64,000 nt of DNA, from the NCBI GenBank assembly GCA_973895155.1, contig OZ316896.1:7068001-7132000 (forward strand), in the 5' to 3' direction. Below the pieces are notes generated by a model, which was not told the origin of the DNA, did not search any database, and worked only from the letters and a program-made list of their open reading frames with translations. Shown one piece after another: positions 54,095 through 64,000 of the stretch. A program made the translations under genes and the position numbers. How positions within the stretch are numbered: the stretch's first letter is position 1; every line of letters starts with the position of its first letter. This DNA is from Marsupella aquatica. Taxonomy: Eukaryota > Marchantiophyta.

Positions 54095-57000
54095 ATGGCA
54101 TGGAATGTTTCAGGACTTTCCATAGAAACAGCAATTGGAGGGGAACCTTTGTTTGAGAATTTTGACATCTTGCTTTTCACGGAGACTTGGGAATATGAGG
54201 GAAATGCTCTACCTAGCATTAAAGGCTTTACTTGCATACAATCCATCTTCAATGAGAAGAAGACCACACGGGGAAGAGGGTTTGGAGGCATTGCTGTCTA
54301 CACCAAGAATCAACTTCAACACATCACCTCTATTGAGCATGAAGATCCCAGCAAGCAGTTCATGGTGGTGAGACTTCATACCAGAGGTACTCCATCATTT
54401 CTGATTGTCACCTACTTTGCTCCCCTTAATATGAATGTCTATAAGATGGGAATTGCTGATGCACATTATCCATTTCATAGGTTAATCCAAGTCATTCATG
54501 ATATATCACCACTAGGGGAGACATGGATAGTGGGGGACTTTAATGCCAGGGTATCTAATGAACAATTTATTGAAAGTGAGGACTTAGGAACTTTACCTTG
54601 GTCATCATGTAGTGAAGAGCTACCTTGGGTGAGAGAGGCTCTTGACACCAGAACAAATGACATGACACGTCACTTTTTGCATTTGGGAGCTTCTTGTAAT
54701 CTAAGAATATTGAATGGGCTTGAGAGATTTCCCCAATCATCTGGTTACACTTTTAGATCTAAACAAGGATGTAGTACCATTGATTACCTTCTTGCCACAC
54801 CTACCTCTGCCACTAGAGTGGTTGACTTTCAAATACTTGATCAACAACCAGAGTCTTCACACTTGCCTTTGTTGTTCCATCTTGACCTGACCACAATCCC
54901 AAACAAAGTGCATAGAAAGCCAGTACCCAAACCTCTGTTTCTAGACCCTGATAGAGAAGTCATCTTCAAAGCCAACTTTGAACATCTTCTCCATACCCTG
55001 GATGATCAGATTGAGCTCTCAGAAGTCATAGTACAAGCAGCAGCCTCTACTTTCTCCACCAAACCCCCTAGAAAGCAAAACATGAAGGCTTGGTTTGACG
55101 AGGATTGTGCTAGAGCAAGGATGCAAGCAAGATCACATTCAGGGGAAAAGAGACTTTTGGCATTCACTATGTACAAGAACTTCATCAAACACAAGAAGAG
55201 GTGCTTCTTGAAGAGTCATCAACAATCACTATGTGAGGAGAATGCAATCAGGCAAGACTACTCCCCCCTTGGATCACCAGGACCTGGTAACCTATGTCAC
55301 ATCCTTGTATTTCTTTCCAGATGCTAGTGGCATGCCTTTGCCCCTTGGGGACACCATTCAGTTTATAGAGAGGGAGGTGAAGGTGCATCTTTCCCACATG
55401 CAACATGGGAAAGCTAAAGATCTATTGGGCCTGAACTTGGAGCTTCTTTTGTGGGGAGGACCCTCTTTATTAACAAACTTGGTGCATGAGCTGAATCAAG
55501 CAATGGCTTTAGGTTTACCTAAAGCTTGGATGACCAGAAGAGTGGTGCCTATCTTCAAGGCAGGCAACAAGGACGATGTGTACAACTACAGAACCATCAT
55601 GGTAGGCAATACTTTTGCTAAAGTTTTGGGAGGACTACTTGAAGCCAGATTAAGCTCTTGGTTGGAGAGTGAGATGAAAAGGGCACCTTCACAAGCAGGT
55701 TTTAGGAGAGAATTCAGCACTATGGATCACATTCTCTGCTTGAGGGTGTTGTGTGAAAAGGCCAAATCTCCACATAAACCATTATTTTGCTTGTTTGTGG
55801 ACTTCTCCAAGGCCTTTGACAAAGTTTCCCGATCCAAGCTTTGGGATAGGATGGTGGAGTTGGAAGTGCCTGAAGAGCTCAGGTTGGCTGTTTCTAAATT
55901 GTACCAAGAAGTGCGCATCAAACTTTCAAAGGAAACCTCTGAAGAAATCTGGAGCACTCTTGGGGTGATCCAAGGTTGTCCTCTCTCACCAACTCTATTT
56001 GGCATCTTCATTGATCAGCTACACAACATTTTGGAGGAGCATGGTGGAGTTGGCACTCAATTGGGTAGGTTTGTCCTCCAACTTCTTATATTTGCAGATG
56101 ATGTGGTCCTACTTGCTCATGCTCAAGAAGCTTTGCAAAGACATCTCAATGCCTTGGAGGAGTTTTGTCAAGCAACAGGGATGGTAGTCAACCTCAAGAA
56201 GACCAAGTGTTTGGGCATTGGCACACGACAAAATCCAGAGCTCTACTTCCAAGGGAATCTGGTGGAATTTGTGAGGACCTACAAATACCTTGGGGTGGAG
56301 TTCTCTCAAAACTTGAGTTGGGCCTCATGTGTAAAATCTAGGGCTGCCAATGGGTACAGAGCTTTTTATGCATTCATGAACAAATGCAAAAGAGCTGGTC
56401 TACACACTTGGAGGTTAAGGAAACATCTCTTTGGAGCTTTGGTGAAACCAGTCATTCTTTATGGAGCACCAATTTGGGGAGCAGGTGGGTCTAAATCTGG
56501 GTGGCAACAGATTGAGGGGCTGCAAAAGCTATTTCTTGAGATGGAGTTTGGGATCAAGTCACAAACCCCATATACACTTACACTTGCAGAGGCAGGCTTG
56601 TTTCCTTTGGAGGTGGAGGCACTCTTCCACACACTCAAATACATCATGCGTGTAAGAGAGTTGGAGGAAAACAGATTTCCTTTTCATGCCTTGCGCTCAT
56701 CTTCAGCTAAAGGGTGGTATGCAGATGTGTGCAGGTGGGCCCATGCTTGGGATTTTCCTGAACATGAATGGCCAACACACCCAACCAAGCTAAGAGCAAA
56801 ACTTGAGCAAAAGGCTTTGCACAAACTTTGGCATGAACCTAGCCCACGGCAGCAATACTACATGAGAGATGTGAACCCCATGAAGAAATATCGAGAACAA
56901 GAATACTTATCTAGCACTATCTCAGTACAACTTAGACAACTTATTGCTCAGTATAGACTAAGCTCACACCACCTTGAAGTAGAACAAGGGAGATGGAAGG

Positions 57001-57257
57001 ATATTGACAGGAAAAAGAGGATTTGTCAACTATGTGATAGCTCTAGTATAGAGAATGAATATCATGTATTCATTGCTTGCAAGTTTTATGAGAGGGTTAG
57101 GATGACATCTCAAATCTTGGTGAAAGATTTGTATGCATTGTTTGGTCTGCCCCCTCAGCAACTTGGAAGATATATCTTTGCGGTGGATAGGGAAAGGAGA
57201 ATAGGTTTGGAAAATCTTTCAGGCCTCTCTAGGTCCATAGTTTCTTTGAGGACATAG
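54095..57257 (+). CDS. LINE-1 ORF2: endonuclease and reverse transcriptase, one frameshift
   Basis: About 1050 residues. Endonuclease: MAWNVSGLSIETAIGG, LLFTETWEYEG (catalytic Glu), VGDFNARVSNEQ, CSTIDYLLATP and SSHLPLLFHLDL. RT: VVPIFKAGNKDDVYNYRTIM, LFVDFSKAFDKVSRSKLWD, VIQGCPLSPTLFGIFI, LLIFADDVVLLAHA, TYKYLGVEFSQNL. A C-terminal zinc region CQLCDSSSIENEYHVFIAC follows. A single 1-bp excess in a C6 run (about 55261-55266) shifts the frame between endonuclease and RT; otherwise it is open. First in-frame ATG at 54095, 22 bp after the ORF1 stop. Very recent: the 62086-62731 copy is nearly identical. Confidence 0.88.
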
Positions 57258-57390
57258 TTGTCCTCTTCTGAGCAATCTCTTTTGGTTGCTCTTTTCTTTG
57301 ATTGCATTGTACTTTACTTTTTGTGGCAGCTCCTTTGACTTTCATGGTCCCGGAGCTTATAATACATTACCATTACCATTACCATTACCA
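57258..57390 (+). mobile_element. LINE-1 3' UTR and CATTAC-repeat tail
   Basis: The short 3' UTR ends in (CATTAC)4CA at 57365-57390 rather than poly(A). The same tail ends the copies at 52380 (inverted) and 62712-62731. Confidence 0.9.
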
Positions 57391-57539
57391 GAAAAAGACA
57401 TCTTAGTAGCAGAAAATTCAGATTAGGATTCAAAATAGAGCTTGCAAGCGGGCTTGCAAGAGTGAATGAGCAGGAGTGTAGGCGTCTACTGGCATGAAAC
57501 TCCAGCCAGCAGACTTCAACAAAGCTCCATATGCAGATA

Positions 57540-58420
57540 AACTAAGGAAGAATATTAAGGAGAGCTCGAACAGCAGAAGGCCTACGTACCAATGTAGCTG
57601 CAAACAATGGTTGCAGCTGGTCAGCTCTCTCTCCAGCCACTACTAAACAATGATGGAGTAGAGCTGGCAAGTCAAGCTGCAAAAGTAGCTCACGTTGTCT
57701 CCAACGCACTACCCCAATCTCTGCACCTGTTGTCTTGCTGCCCCAATCGTGCTCCTGGACAGCAGCACCGTAGTCGTTACATCTCCAGCTCCCAATTGCA
57801 GTAAGAAAAATGTTGAGAAAGGGCAGACACACTATACAGACATGATCTTTAAAGTAGGCTATCAATCACAATAGAACTAAACGTTCACAACTTTTGGGGC
57901 AACTCATTCTCTCACCAGTAACAAATGAAGGTCGAGGTTGAGATGAGGTGAAGCGTTGGCTTGCCTCCACATGAAGGCGCCAAAGGAGCTCAACAATGGA
58001 GTTGACAATGTCTTCCTCACAGCTTAGCTGGCAAAGCAATATACAGCTCAATTAGCAATTCCTCCACATGCTAGGTTTGTCAATGGGAAAGCAATAACTC
58101 AACTGACAGGCAAACTACTCAAAACATGCTGCTGAGAAGGAGCACTTTTTGAATCTCAAACTATGTAATAGTGCCATGATCGTACTCCTACGTGGAGCAA
58201 GGAGGGCTGGCCCGAAAGGGAGAAGCAACAACGTGGAGTCTATTCTCAAAATCAATAGAACTGGATGAAATTCAGACAGGAGTTCAAAACTTGCCAATTG
58301 AATCCCAGTCTGGACTTGTACAAGAAAGACCAAATTAATCCAGAGGACATGTAATTCATTCCAATTCGAAAACCAGCTTCCCCAGTAGGCCAAATCCACT
58401 TACATGACTTCCTGCAGCTA
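57540..58420 (-). other. Candidate exons of an unidentified minus-strand gene
   Basis: Two exon-like blocks with good splice sites: about 58029-57917 (CEEDIVNSIVELLWRLHVEA, acceptor TTGCCAG, donor GTGAGA) and about 57800-57599 (NDYGAAVQEHDWGSKTTGAE, LDLPALLHHCLVVAGERADQ, donor GTACGT). Upstream, 58350-58150 has one open frame (LASFELLSEFHPVLLILRID, PFGPALLAPRRSTIMALLHS). The Leu-rich helical style suggests a helical-repeat protein. I do not recognise it and could not join all phases. Confidence 0.35.
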
Positions 58421-60225
58421 CAACTTATTCCCCACTTGAAACCACTCTTTTGCAAATGGACTCATTGCCATTGAAGACAGAACACCTTTGGCGGGACACC
58501 AGATTGGATCTGGCTACCACATTGGATCTGGCTACCACATTGGACATGAGGGATGATCGGTAGCAGCAAGAATTGTGATTCATGGGTGATGAATGTTGTG
58601 AGCCATAGCACATGATCCTGGCACAATCTTGATCACACCCCTCTCGATCCCATCAGGTTATGAGTAGTCCTAAGATTTTGCGCTTGTCACGGAACACTGG
58701 AACACACTCAAAACAGGTTTTGCACGGACGGCTCCCTGTGCATGGAGAATCAGGCAGGCAAGCGTGGTGTGCTTAGAGCCTTAGACAAAATCTCTGGATT
58801 AGAATCTGAATCCGAACGCGAGTCTACACTTTCCATTGCTGGTCATAGCGATGGGCAATCAGGATGATGCCATGCCAAGTAGAAGAACGAGAAAGCATTC
58901 TATAAAAGGCACTGAGGTTGGTGGTATAGTAAAAGTGGTAGTACTTCCAGGAGCGCGACCAACTCGATCGCTATGTGACAGTCCAGAAAAGCACAAAGGC
59001 TGAAGGGCGATAGATTCCGTGCTCAATGAGACAGGTTTTTTCAAATGATCAAGCCAAGGTGCAAAGGAAAACTGATTGAAGGTGACATGGGAAAGTTGTC
59101 GGTTCAAGTGCAGGAGAAACTCTTGCCTTAGAGTGCTTGACACTCCTTGAGCTGGATAGGGGCAGCTCCAACTACACGGTCTGGTGCAATCGCCGCCTGC
59201 TCTGTTACAAAAATTATGGCTGGAAGTGGAAGGCCAAAGTTGCACTTGTGAACTCGCTCCCGCGTCCAGCCCTCAGTCCCCACCTTGTGGTAGCAGCAAG
59301 CTTACCTCCGAGAAGAAAGCCATAGCAAAGGGTTTAGCAGAAATCCCTGAGAAAATCCCCACTCTGAAGTCCATTGCTTATGGTCACAAATGATGACAGC
59401 GGAACATTCGGGCACCCAACAGCTGAACTGACCTCAATCACACTTGCTTGGGGCAACAAAAAAATGTTCTGATCGCCCTTTCAGCTCAACGATCCCCCTT
59501 GCACAACTATTGGGTTAGATTTCCCACCACAAATGCAATGAAGTCTATGCCCGACACACTCCAGCGGTACATGAGAGCAAGACTGGGAGCTATATATACT
59601 TTGTATGCAGAGAAAGATTCTACCAATGCAGCACAATGACATAGAAGAGAGAACAGATTACTTGCTCGGGGCAGCAAAAAAATGTTCTGATTGCCCTTTC
59701 AGCTCAACAATCCCCCTTGTACAACTACTAGGTTAGATTTCCCACCGCAAATGCACAAGTGCTATGTTCGGGTTGATCACTCTTTAGCGATGGCGGTAAA
59801 AGGCAAGGGGTTTGTTTCAATCGTCACAGGACAGCGCTAGACCAACACAGGGACAAAGCATTAACATTGAAGCTGTACCATGGAGCTGGAGAAAAACACA
59901 GAGTAATTCCCGGAGTAATTGAAGCCTAACAATACCCTTCTCAGCTCCCGACTCTAAACTCTCAGCTCCCAGTTTGCAAGAGCAAGCACTATGAAAATAT
60001 GGATTCTCACACTGTGCAAAGCAAGGAACTTGTGTGGAAAGATTCCGCAGCTACCGCAGCTAATCCAAGTCCAGAACTGAAAAGCCTAGCCACTAATCAA
60101 TCAACCAAACACCAATTGCCTACAGCAGCAGCCCAACTTACATGAAGTCCGCAAGCACTTACATGAAGTCAATCACGTTGATCAGCCTATTGATCCACGT
60201 GATTGCTGAGGATCTTTATTTGGAA
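58421..60225. other. Intergenic with small duplications
   Basis: A tandem of ATTGGATCTGGCTACCAC (two copies, about 58503-58540) and a 95-bp direct repeat at 59442-59535 and 59664-59757 (GGGGCAACAAAAAAATGTTC ... TTAGATTTCCCACC). The minus-strand frame at 59245-58859 is protein-like but unassigned. Confidence 0.4.
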
Positions 60226-60523
60226 TTGGATAGAGATGATCCCTGTCCAATTCCTAATAAAGATCGTCAGTATCCTCTGATCGAACAAAGATGATCTTTA
60301 TTAGGAATTGGACAGGGATCATCTCTATCCAAGTAGAGGATAGAGATCATCCCTATCCAAGTAGAGGATAGAGATGATCCCTGTCCAATTCCTAATAAAG
60401 ATTGTCAGTATCCTTTTATCAAACAAAGATTATCTTTGTTAGGAATTGGACAGATATCATCCCTATCCAAGTAGAGGATAGAGATCATCCCTGTCCAATT
60501 GGATAGGGATCATCTCTGTCCAA
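60226..60523. repeat. Array of seven 25-bp near-palindromes
   Basis: Consensus halves TTGGAYAGRGAT and ATCYCTRTCCAA at 60226-60250, 60308-60332, 60338-60360, 60366-60388, 60446-60470, 60476-60498 and 60499-60523, joined by AGTAGAGG or TCCTAATAAAGAT spacers. Units 1 and 2, with their spacers, form an inverted repeat of about 40 bp. Two more units lie in the intron at 62859-62883 and 62937-62961. Confidence 0.88.
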
Positions 60524-60581
60524 ACTGTGAGAGAACCTCATCTTTGTCGATTACAAATTAAGATTTTCCAAACTAATATGC

Positions 60582-62085
60582 ATGGATGGGACTATTGCAG
60601 GGAGCGAACTACATGGATTGAAACCAGCAATTTCAGAATCATATTGCTCCGAGGGAGTCTTGTTGGAGCAGAGCAAACCAGATTTTTGTTGGGGCCTTGA
60701 GTTCTCTAGAGTTGATTTTGATTTCCTTAGCACGTCAGAGAGACGGGATCCCATTTTGTGCATAAAGGTCAGAACAGAAGATCAAGAGACTCTTGTACTC
60801 GGACCTGTAGTCTTCATTGGAATTGAAGGAAGAGGGTTTGTTTCCGTCATTCTTGAGCTCCATGAAAGGATACGATGGGTTAAGCTACATCTACCATCAA
60901 AGGCATATTCTTCAGAGTTCAATGTTGAGTGGTCTGCTGCTGGAGAACTTGGCATGATGGCAATGGGTTTTTTCCCTAAGTCGTATTCAACTCAAAAGGT
61001 GATTGTTGGAGTGAAGGGGATTCTTCCACTTGACATCATGTATGGGTTTCAATATGTGAAGCTGAATATCCATAAACACCAAGGGAATTATACATTTCCG
61101 GTGACATGGATTTTAAATAATTTGCTCGACAAGGCAGGATTCTTATCTTCGGAATCAAGTGTTTGCCTTGACAAGCAAATTGCATTTGCAGAGGAGTTTG
61201 CGATGGATAATGCAAAAAAGTGGGTAGAATCATTACCCCAAGCCTACAAATGTTGCACCAGTAGCGGTGAACGAGCTTCCAATAGTTTTTAACAACGAAG
61301 TTCCCAAAGAAGTTCCCAAACCTAGAAAAAGATCTCAGGAGACAACAACAGGGACTGCAGGAACAACGGCTGGGACAAGCACCAAACAAGTGGTAGGGAA
61401 GCGAAGACTAAGAGAGAGGAAGGGTCGTGAGAAAATTGAGACATTGCCGAAGGAACCCGAGAAGAAGCCTACTCGAAGAAACAGAAAACTGACAAGTCTC
61501 TTTTGCGATCAACCCCTACGGACGTACAGGTGCTCCCAGAAGATGAGGGAGACAAACTTGATGCCCCTGAGGAGAAGAAGGTCTTAGAAGGAAATGATGT
61601 TCTCCAGAGAATAGAGCAGTTCTATACTTTTGGGATAAATGAACTATTTTCTATTCCAGTGGAGAAAATTGTGCCTGCACCTGCAAGATTGTGTTACAGG
61701 ATGCTCAGTAGTACCCATGTGAAGCACATAGCCGAATCCATGGTCAAAAACCCTGGACATGAACCTCACGTCGCGGACCTGCTTCCTTATAGTCTGAAGC
61801 TTAGAAAGTTGCTCCATTTTGACAACACAAAGAACGACCGCAAAGACTTTCTTGCAGGAGTTAAGAAAGCCGAGATTGGTTTCTTTGCCATCAGTGGGCA
61901 ACATTCGGCTAGGGCGGCCAAGTGGGTTCTTGAATGGGCCAAAACTGATGCCAAGCTCACAATGTTGGCAAAAAAGTTAAAATACAGGAAGTCTAGATTA
62001 TTGTCAGACCTTACACCATTGGCTATATTGGTTGAGCACTCAATGAGATCAAATGCCATCAATTTGACAATGGTGTTTCAATCGT
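60582..62085 (+). pseudogene. Large unrecognised gene with ParB-like domain, 5' part
   Basis: A plus-strand frame opens near 60582 (MDGTIAGSELHGLKPAIS), reads as folded protein to 61290 (FIGIEGRGFVSVILELHERI, MGFFPKSYSTQKVIVGVKGI), shifts frame for a basic linker (61240-61460, EVPKPRKRSQ, KRRLRERKGREK), and returns to the first frame (61463-62085). There FSIPVEKIVPAPARLCYRML, HVKHIAESMVKNPGHEPHV and FFAISGQHSARAAKWVLEW follow the ParB/sulfiredoxin-fold order: a strand-plus-Arg element, a helix IAxSM, then GQHxxxAA. Frame changes imply damage or unseen splicing. A LINE copy cuts it at 62086. Likely continues as the exons at 62732 and 63034. Confidence 0.5.
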
Positions 62086-62731
62086 GCCCATGCTTGGGAT
62101 TTTCCTGAACATGAATGGCCAACACACCCAACCAAGCTAAGAGCAAAACTTGAGCAAAAGGCTTTGCACAAACTTTGGCATGAACCTAGCCCACGGCAGC
62201 AATACTACATGAGAGATGTGAACCCCATGAAGAAATATCGAGAACAAGAATACTTATCTAGCACTATCTCAGTACAACTTAGACAACTTATTGCTCAGTA
62301 TAGACTAAGCTCACACCACCTTGAAGTAGAACAAGGGAGATGGAAGGATATTGACAGGAAAAATAGGGTTTGTCAACTATGTGATAGCTCTAGTATAGAG
62401 AATGAATATCATGTATTCATTGCTTGCAAGTTTTATGAGGGGGTTAGGATGGCATCTCAAATCTTGGTGAAAGATTTGTATGCATTGTTTGGTCTGCCCC
62501 CTCAGCAACTTGGAAGATATATCTTTGCGGTGGATAGGGAAAGGAGAATAGGTTTGGAAAATCTTTCAGGCCTCTCTAGGTCCATAGTTTCTTTGAGGAC
62601 ATAGTTGTCCTCTTCTGAGCAATCTCTTTTGGTTGCTCTTTTCTTTGATTGCATTGTACTTTACTTTTTGTGGCAGCTCCTTTGACTTTCATGGTCCCGG
62701 AGCTTATAATACATTACCATTACCATTACCA
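62086..62731 (+). mobile_element. 5'-truncated LINE-1 insertion
   Basis: Matches 56739-57390 of the full LINE almost perfectly (a handful of substitutions), with the CATTAC tail at 62712-62731. It interrupts the ParB-like gene, so it arrived after that gene. No clear target duplication could be read. Confidence 0.92.
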
Positions 62732-62838
62732 AAGATACAATTGTTCATGCAAGGAAACAATTCCTTGAATGCAGAGGACCAAGAAAGCCAAAGCACGGGG
62801 ACAACAAGTCAAATGCCTAAGAGAATCAAAAATTTCAG
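62732..62838 (+). pseudogene. Short exon of the ParB-like gene after the LINE
   Basis: After the LINE tail one frame is open to a donor CAG/GTGAGA at 62838 (peptide NSLNAEDQESQSTGTTSQMP). It joins the upstream coding sequence without a stop if the LINE is removed, but its splice phase does not match the next exon; the matching phase has one TAA. So splicing or intactness is uncertain. Confidence 0.35.
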
Positions 62839-63033
62839 GTGAGAAACATTTTTCTTGTTTGGACAGAGATGGTCTCTGTCCAAGAGTGTGACCTTCCGTT
62901 ACATTGATTTTAGTTCAATATATTTCTGGTTATGACTTGGATGGAGATGGTCTCTATCCAACAAGCAAGTGATAGTTTGTTGTCAAATCTCATTGATTGT
63001 AGATAACTTATTTTCCCCTAATTTTGACTGTAG
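62839..63033 (+). other. Intron with two palindromic modules
   Basis: GTGAGA ... TTTTGACTGTAG borders. Contains the perfect hairpin TTGGACAGAGA-TGG-TCTCTGTCCAA (62859-62883) and a close relative (62937-62961), the same module family as the array upstream of the gene. Confidence 0.6.
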
Positions 63034-64000
63034 GATTATTTGGCATTGGCAAGGATGACCATGGGGAGAAAAGACTTGAAAAATGTATATTGGTTGCTCT
63101 TTGCTGAGAATGATCTTTTCGAGCTCTGGCAATTAGTGTGCCAGATGTGGATTGGTGGACATCTTCCTGATGGAGCTGGTACACAGGGAAACAAAAGGTC
63201 CGAAAAGGGTATAACGGTCGCAATGTTTTGTTGTTTTGATGGTGAAATCTCAAGTAGAGATTTGACCAGAATTTTGAACAAGGTGAAGTCAGGTCAGGTT
63301 TTATTGAAGAAGGATCCGACAAATAAGTCAGATGTTCTAGCAATGGAGGACTTTGCAAAGGAGGTGAAGATATTGATCAAACTGAAGTCTCTTATTGGAG
63401 ATTACTACTTCAAGAAGGATCCGAAAAACTTCCCAGCAGATAGTGATTGGGTTAAAATAATTGAGGTCCTCCCATTGTTAGGTGCCGAGTCGGAGTTGAA
63501 CAGGTGCCGAAGAGCAGCTGGTGAAGTATGGTTGACAAATTTATTGAAGTCTAATCATACAAAGGAGAGTGAGATATTGCCAATGACATTGGTGATGCGT
63601 CTAGATGATATTTACTGTCAGAAGTTTGGCGGTGGGACAAGTTCTTGGACCCAACCGTGGGTCACATTTTTTAGTAACAACCTAATGAAGACAGTGGATC
63701 CGGAGTCGTTGGAAGAACAATCTCCAACATGGCCTCTTGCAATTGTTGATTTAAGCCGACTTCAACAGAAGGAGTGGACCAAAGTAGAGATTTTGGTACT
63801 CTTCCAATACATAGTAGAGCTATCACGGAATCCCACCATTGTTGTGATGATAACTGTCCATCCAGGTTACCTTGTACTGAATGTCCTAAGCGCTCTTCGT
63901 AAATTAGGACATTCAAAAACTCTCACTATTCACATTGAATATGGGAGTTATTATCGAGATGATCAACCTCACCCTCATGACTCATGTTGGAAGGGAGGAA
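63034..64000 (+). CDS. Long open exon, possible methyltransferase-like core, runs off the window
   Basis: The frame starting GAT at 63034, just after an acceptor, stays open for 322 codons to the window edge. It reads DYLALARMTMGRKDLKN, LFELWQLVCQMWIGGHLPDG, FAKEVKILIKLKSLIGDYYF, then IIEVLPLLGAESELNRCRRA, and WPLAIVDLSRLQQKEWTKVE, YIVELSRNPTIVVMITVHPG, LRKLGHSKTLTIHIEYGSYY. The strand-Asp-loop IVDLSR in place of DPPY, followed by helix and strand, resembles the catalytic half of a permuted amino-methyltransferase with a degenerate motif. The C-terminal half of such an enzyme is seen at 31690. The family call is inference; the open frame is direct observation. Confidence 0.5.

Noticed and set aside
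60226-60523. Possible CRISPR or microRNA precursor
   Set aside because: Palindromic units with irregular short spacers do not fit CRISPR. A miRNA precursor would need one long stem with an expressed arm; only the unit 1-2 pair could form such a stem, and there is no expression evidence.
1-64000. tRNA or rRNA genes
   Set aside because: No cloverleaf with A and B boxes or rRNA core sequence was noticed on either strand; only primer-site complements to tRNA-Met were seen.

Overview
This is nuclear DNA of a land plant. The evidence is an intron-bearing NUP133 nucleoporin gene, a plant-type SixA-like histidine phosphatase with a plastid-style N-terminus, TTTAGGG-type telomere repeats, and a dense, nested load of plant transposable elements (copia, gypsy, L1-type LINEs, MULE, Harbinger, CACTA). 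The transposase families, and a PHD-finger gypsy integrase, look more like those of seed-free plants (bryophytes, lycophytes, ferns) than of flowering plants. That is inference; no species can be named. No prokaryotic operon logic applies anywhere.

Layout. 1-1500: 3' region and LTR of a copia-type element, packed with small tetraloop hairpins. 1.8-4.4 kb: broken MULE-like (+) and PIF/Harbinger-like (-) transposase genes. 6641-12596: intact-looking NUP133 in eight exons (+). 14.5-17 kb: degenerate tandem repeats and a 340-bp direct repeat pair. 20.2-23.5 kb: a Mutator-like MITE, an unknown decayed coding stretch and a minus-strand copia remnant with a clear LTR and primer-binding site. 24.8-30.7 kb: a decayed minus-strand LINE whose endonuclease domain carries an in-frame CACTA transposase piece and which is also split by a MITE. 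31.1-32.7 kb: C-terminal exons of a methyltransferase-like gene. 38705-41085: the SixA-like gene (-) in five exons.

43.2-49.35 kb: a minus-strand Ty3/gypsy element with a PHD finger after the integrase. It is split by a 3.9-kb GC-rich insertion that lacks recognisable LTRs or polymerase, has its own TATA box, and is flanked by a 5-bp target duplication; removing it restores the integrase frame. 49.36 kb: a short telomeric repeat exactly at the join between the truncated gypsy element and an inverted, 3'-truncated LINE 5' end. 52.4-57.4 kb: a nearly intact LINE with 181-bp tandem monomers in its 5' UTR, two ORFs in one frame and a CATTAC-repeat tail. It sits next to a RING-like pseudogene and some unassigned exons.

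60.2-64.0 kb: a large unrecognised gene that runs off the window. It has a ParB-like domain and a long open exon with a possible degenerate methyltransferase core. Its upstream region and an intron share a 25-bp palindromic module. A second, shorter copy of a methyltransferase-like C-terminus lies at 31.7-32.6 kb. This putative ParB/methyltransferase family and the GC-rich insertion at 44.8-48.7 kb are the best candidates for something undescribed.
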